From NCBI GenBank assembly GCA_023451855.1, contig JAEXXY010000392.1, positions 1 to 15,993 of the forward strand: a DNA stretch of 15,993 nucleotides, given 5' to 3'. The notes beneath the pieces are model-generated. The model had not been told where the DNA came from, did not search any database, and worked only from the letters and a program-made list of their open reading frames with translations. Both the position numbers and the translations under genes were made by a program. The number at the start of each line of letters is the position of its first letter. The stretch's first letter is position 1. This DNA comes from Actinomycetes bacterium. Its GTDB lineage: Bacteria; Actinomycetota; Actinomycetes; Actinomycetales; Dermatophilaceae. This document shows, piece after piece, positions 13,387 to 15,993 of this stretch.

Positions 13387-14136
13387 TCAGTCCTTCGCGG
13401 TGGCGGCCAGCTGCCACGCCTTGCCGGGGCGCTCGGGCGGGGTGAGGGTCACGGTGAAGCGCTCGGACAGCGCGTCGGCGAGCGCCTCGGGGGTGCGGGG
13501 TGCCTCGCGGCCGACGAGGTCGCGGGTGACCAGGCCACGGGTGTGCTTGGCCATGTGCGACGCGCCCGGGACCGTCACGTGGACGGTGCGGCGGGCGATG
13601 TGGGCCGGGGGGCGCCACATCGCGGCGTACGTCGTGGAGCGGCAGTCGACGACGAGCCCGCGCTCGCCGGCGGCGCGTTCGAGGACGGGCGCGAGGTGCG
13701 GGCGCCACACCCGGTCGAGGACGCCGATGCCAGGGACGTTCGCGCAGACGTGGACGCGGTAGGCCGGGATGCGGTCGGTGAGGCGCACCGCGCCGAAGAG
13801 CGCGGAGATGACGACGATGCTGCGGTTGGCGCGGCGTCGGGCGCCGGCGTCGAGGCTCGGCAGGTCGAGCGCCTTGTAGAGGACGCCCGAGTACACGTCG
13901 GCGGCGACGCGGGCCGGACCCGTGAGCAGACGTGTGTTGCGTTCGACCTCCTCGTGCAGGTTGGGGCTGACACCGAGCACCTCGGGCGCTCCCGGTTCGG
14001 CGCTGGCGGCGGCGACGGCGCGCACGGCATCCTCGCGCAGCGGCGTCAGCTCGGGGAAGGACAGGGAGCCGAGGTCGAGCGGTCGCCCCCGACGGGCCGG
14101 GGTCTTGCCCTCGGAGGGGGGCAGGAGGATGAGCAC
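13387..14136 (-). CDS. yaaA: Peroxide stress protein YaaA (DUF328/UPF0246)
   Basis: The protein has 249 residues, close to the 250-260 of the family. YaaA lowers free intracellular iron during peroxide stress in E. coli and binds DNA; the actinobacterial role is untested. The N-terminal motif VLILLPPSEGKTPARRG (1-17) is diagnostic. VVISALFGAVRLTDRIPAYRV and the C-terminal SHMAKHTRGLVTRDL are further family blocks. The GTG at 14136 lies 7 nt after a TAGGCT -10 box, fitting a leaderless transcript, and the in-frame extension upstream does not look conserved. It is divergent from the RNB ribonuclease and precedes the ArsB/SLC13-like permease in a tight pair. Confidence 0.93.
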   Translation of the reverse strand: MLILLPPSEGKTPARRGRPLDLGSLSFPELTPLREDAVRAVAAASAEPGAPEVLGVSPNLHEEVERNTRLLTGPARVAADVYSGVLYKALDLPSLDAGARRRANRSIVVISALFGAVRLTDRIPAYRVHVCANVPGIGVLDRVWRPHLAPVLERAAGERGLVVDCRSTTYAAMWRPPAHIARRTVHVTVPGASHMAKHTRGLVTRDLVGREAPRTPEALADALSERFTVTLTPPERPGKAWQLAATAKD

Positions 14137-14143
14137 GGGGGCC

Positions 14144-14149
14144 AGCCTA
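14144..14149 (-). promoter_or_regulatory. -10 box of yaaA, leaderless type
   Basis: TAGGCT on the minus strand precedes GTG 14136 by 7 nt. The stretch CCTAGGCTGGC is the same as at fasR, which supports real promoter use. Confidence 0.6.
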
Positions 14150-14211
14150 GGGAATCCGGGGTGGTCGAGGCGCGCCCCTCCCGCGACGCGCCGCCCCGGA
14201 CGCCGCAGGCG

Positions 14212-14228
14212 CGTCGGCTTCGCCGACG
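14212..14228. promoter_or_regulatory. Inverted repeat in the yaaA / RNB intergenic region
   Basis: Arms CGTCGGC (14212-14218) and GCCGACG (14222-14228) surround TTC. The repeat sits 12 bp upstream of the RNB -10 box, over its expected -35 region. Both flanking genes read away from it, so an operator is more likely than a terminator. Confidence 0.35.
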
Positions 14229-14240
14229 ACAGGGCGTGCA

Positions 14241-14246
14241 TAGGGT
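14241..14246 (+). promoter_or_regulatory. -10 box of the RNB ribonuclease gene, leaderless type
   Basis: TAGGGT is followed by 6 nt and the ATG at 14253, without any ribosome-binding site between. Confidence 0.6.
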
Positions 14247-14252
14247 GGCGCC

Positions 14253-15689
14253 ATGCCCTCGAGACACATCGTCTTCCACCCGGCACCGGCGCCGGGATAC
14301 GTGGCCCAGGCCCTGACCGCCCGTTTCGAGGAGATCCGGCGCGAGGCACAGCTGCCCGACGGGTTCCCGCCCGAGGTCGTCGCGGAGGCCTCGGCGGCGA
14401 GCGGGGCGGCGCAGCTGCCCGACCGGGACGAGACCGCGGTCCCGTTCGTCACCGTCGACCCGCCGTCCTCGATGGACCTCGACCAGGCGATGCACATCGA
14501 GCGCGCCGGCGACGGCTTCCGGGTGCGCTACGCCATCGCGGACGTCCCGGCCTTCGTGCGGGCCGGGGGAGCGGTCGACACCGAGGCCCGACGACGGGGC
14601 CAGACGGTCTACTGCCCGGACGAGCGGGTGCTGCTGCACCCGAAGGAGCTGAGCGAGGGGGCGGCGAGCCTCCTGCCGGACCAGGTGCGGCCCGCGTTCG
14701 TCTGGGACATGACGCTCGACGCCGACGGTGAGGGCACCGCGGTCGAGGTCTTCCGCGCCCTGGTGCGCAGCGTCCGGCGCTACGACTACGCCCAGGTGCA
14801 GCAGGCCGTCGACGCCGGCACGGCCGAGGAGGTCCTCGTGCTGCTCAAGGAGGTCGGCGAGAAACGGATCGCTCTGGAGCGCAAACGCGGTGGGGCATCG
14901 CTGCCGATGCCCGAGCAGGAGGTCCAGGAGGACGGCTCGGGCGGGTTCACCATCTCGTTCCGCCCGCTGCTGGCCTCCGAGGACTGGAACGCGCAGATCT
15001 CCCTGCTCACCGGCATGGGCGCAGCCGACCTCATGCTCCGCGGGAAGGTCGGCATCCTGCGCACCATGCCGACGCCCGACGAGCGAGACCTCGCGCGGTT
15101 CCGCCACCAGGCCGCGGCCGCCGGCGTCCCGTGGCCGAAGGGGCTGCCCTACGGCGAGTTCCTGCGCAGCCTCGACCGCGCCGACCCCAGGCACCTGGCA
15201 CTCATCCACGAGGCGACCTCGCTGTTCCGCGGTGCCGGCTACACGCCCTTCGACGGCTCCGTGCCGGACCAGCCCGACCACGCAGCGGTGGCCAACCCGT
15301 ACGCGCACGTCACGGCACCGCTGCGCCGGCTCGTCGACCGGTTCGGCCTCGTTGTCTGCGAGGCCCTGTCGGCGGGCAGCGACGTGCCGGTCTGGGCCCG
15401 TGAGGCGCTCCCCGCGCTGCCGGAGGTCATGGCAGCCTCCGACCGGCGGGCCGGCCAGGTCGAGCGGGCCTGCACCGACGCCGTCGAGGCCGCCGAGCTC
15501 GCCGGTCACCTGGGTGCGGTGCTCGACGCGGTCGTCGTCGACGTCAACGGCAAGGGCGTCGTCGTGCAGCTCATCGACCTCGCGATCGTCGCCAAGGCCA
15601 CCGGCACGGCGCGTCCCGGCGACTCGGTCCGGGTGCGCGTCGAGACGGCCGACGTGTCGACCGGTGACGTGGGGCTCACGCTCGTCTGA
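14253..15689 (+). CDS. RNB-domain (RNase II/R family) 3'-5' exoribonuclease, short actinobacterial form
   Basis: The protein has 478 residues, shorter than RNase II (644) and RNase R (813), and lacks their N-terminal cold-shock domains. This short architecture is common in actinobacteria and resembles the Deinococcus enzyme. The active-site block is TVDPPSSMDLDQAMHIE (67-83), with Asp69, Asp75 and Asp77. The fourth acid of the classical DLDD is Gln78 here, which I believe is usual in this subfamily. Further RNB blocks are RYAIADVPAFVRAGG, ARRRGQTVYCPDERVLLHP and YAHVTAPLRRLVDRF, the RNA-binding arginine region. Residues about 420-478 resemble an S1-like beta barrel. It would degrade single-stranded RNA to short products in the cytosol. 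The ATG fits a leaderless start after TAGGGT. Divergent from yaaA. Confidence 0.92.
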   Translation: MPSRHIVFHPAPAPGYVAQALTARFEEIRREAQLPDGFPPEVVAEASAASGAAQLPDRDETAVPFVTVDPPSSMDLDQAMHIERAGDGFRVRYAIADVPAFVRAGGAVDTEARRRGQTVYCPDERVLLHPKELSEGAASLLPDQVRPAFVWDMTLDADGEGTAVEVFRALVRSVRRYDYAQVQQAVDAGTAEEVLVLLKEVGEKRIALERKRGGASLPMPEQEVQEDGSGGFTISFRPLLASEDWNAQISLLTGMGAADLMLRGKVGILRTMPTPDERDLARFRHQAAAAGVPWPKGLPYGEFLRSLDRADPRHLALIHEATSLFRGAGYTPFDGSVPDQPDHAAVANPYAHVTAPLRRLVDRFGLVVCEALSAGSDVPVWAREALPALPEVMAASDRRAGQVERACTDAVEAAELAGHLGAVLDAVVVDVNGKGVVVQLIDLAIVAKATGTARPGDSVRVRVETADVSTGDVGLTLV

Positions 15690-15713
15690 GACGGTCCACG
15701 GCCGGGCGCTGGC

Positions 15714-15745
15714 CCGCGCGGCGCTCCGGTGTCCGGTGCGCGCGG
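15714..15745. terminator. Candidate terminator between convergent genes
   Basis: A 7-bp stem, CCGCGCG (15714-15720) with CGCGCGG (15739-15745), has an inner CCGG-TGT-CCGG stem in its loop. It lies 24 nt after the RNB stop and just beyond the stop of the opposing partial gene. It could serve both directions. Confidence 0.4.
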
Positions 15746-15747
15746 CG

Positions 15748-15993
15748 TCAGGGCGTCGGCTGTGCCGGGTTGCCCGGGTTGGCCGGGTTCGCGGGCTGGG
15801 TGCCGGTCGACTGCGGGTCGGTGCCGCCGGCCGGTGCGGTCGGGGTGTGGGCGGGCGTGCCGGTCGACGACGCGTCCAGAGCGGACGTGGCCGTCGAGCC
15901 GCCGGCGCTCGTCCCCCCGGCTCCGGTGCCACCCGACGCGGGTGCCTCGGTGGTGGCCGCGGGTGCCGGTGTGCCGGTGGATGGGCTCGTCGG
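15748..15993 (-). CDS. C-terminal tail of a Pro/Thr/Ser/Gly-rich protein (partial, N-terminus off the right edge)
   Basis: An open minus-strand frame of 81 residues ends at TGA 15750-15748 and contains no start codon within the window. The composition is almost only Pro, Thr, Ser, Ala and Gly, with single acidic residues. It begins PTSPSTGTPAPAATTEAPAS and ends with the near-repeat NPANPGNPAQPTP. Such flexible tails are typical of actinobacterial extracellular or periplasmic regions, for example class A penicillin-binding proteins or secreted proteins. No domain is visible, so the identity is unknown. Codon use has strong third-position GC, as in genuine genes here, and no other frame gives a plausible protein. 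Confidence 0.65.
   Translation of the reverse strand, partial: PTSPSTGTPAPAATTEAPASGGTGAGGTSAGGSTATSALDASSTGTPAHTPTAPAGGTDPQSTGTQPANPANPGNPAQPTP

Noticed and set aside
14327..14486. Gln instead of the fourth Asp in the RNB active site as loss of activity
   Set aside because: The key acids Asp69, Asp75 and Asp77 remain, and DLDQ is, as far as I recall, common in the short actinobacterial RNB subfamily.
14046..15932. A 628-codon minus-strand open frame opposite the RNB gene
   Set aside because: It is a shadow of the RNB coding sequence, with an Arg/Pro-rich low-complexity start and no domain. It uses a different frame from the Pro/Thr-rich partial gene, whose stop is at 15748.

Overview
The window is about 16 kb of very GC-rich DNA with dense, mostly gap-free coding, many GTG starts and several TAnnnT -10 boxes placed 6-8 nt before a start codon. 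All of this points to an actinobacterial chromosome. Gene order and protein types suggest Micrococcales (an Intrasporangiaceae-like organism), but the sequence alone does not fix the genus. I see no phage, transposon, CRISPR array or plasmid module.

Left part, minus strand (1-5947): a FasR/PucR-type regulator truncated by the window edge, a small SAM methyltransferase, argG (argininosuccinate synthase) and aceE (pyruvate dehydrogenase E1). aceE and fasR are neighbours in many actinobacteria (Rv2241/Rv2242 in M. tuberculosis, with fabD beyond). They link acetyl-CoA supply to fatty-acid synthesis control. Here argG and the methyltransferase sit between them. argG has its own terminator-bounded unit and a palindromic ArgR-like operator over its -10 box.

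Middle, plus strand (6114-11819): a DUF3052 protein and an AhpE-type one-Cys peroxiredoxin, divergent from aceE as in mycobacteria. Then come tRNA-Val(TAC), a NIF3-family metal protein, a coiled-coil C4 zinc-ribbon protein and an RNase HI fused to a histidine-phosphatase-like domain (matching the Rv2230c-Rv2228c order). A rhodanese and metZ follow as a translationally coupled sulfur-assimilation pair (as Rv0390-Rv0391). The NIF3 start codon lies one base after the tRNA, the zinc-ribbon gene appears to start at CTG, and the phosphatase-like domain has lost its catalytic motifs.

Right part: a minus-strand group of YciI/DGPF-type protein, ArsB/SLC13-like permease and yaaA (peroxide stress). yaaA and the permease are separated by 4 nt. 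yaaA is divergent from a plus-strand RNB-domain ribonuclease, and both have leaderless-type promoters. The last 246 bases hold the C-terminal Pro/Thr/Ser/Gly-rich tail of a minus-strand gene that runs off the right edge.

Most of the window is conserved core actinobacterial metabolism. I found no complete new system. The points most worth a second look are the inactive phosphatase domain on RNase HI, the tRNA-NIF3 junction, the CTG start, the metZ/yciI palindrome that ends both genes, and a shared motif near fasR and aceE.
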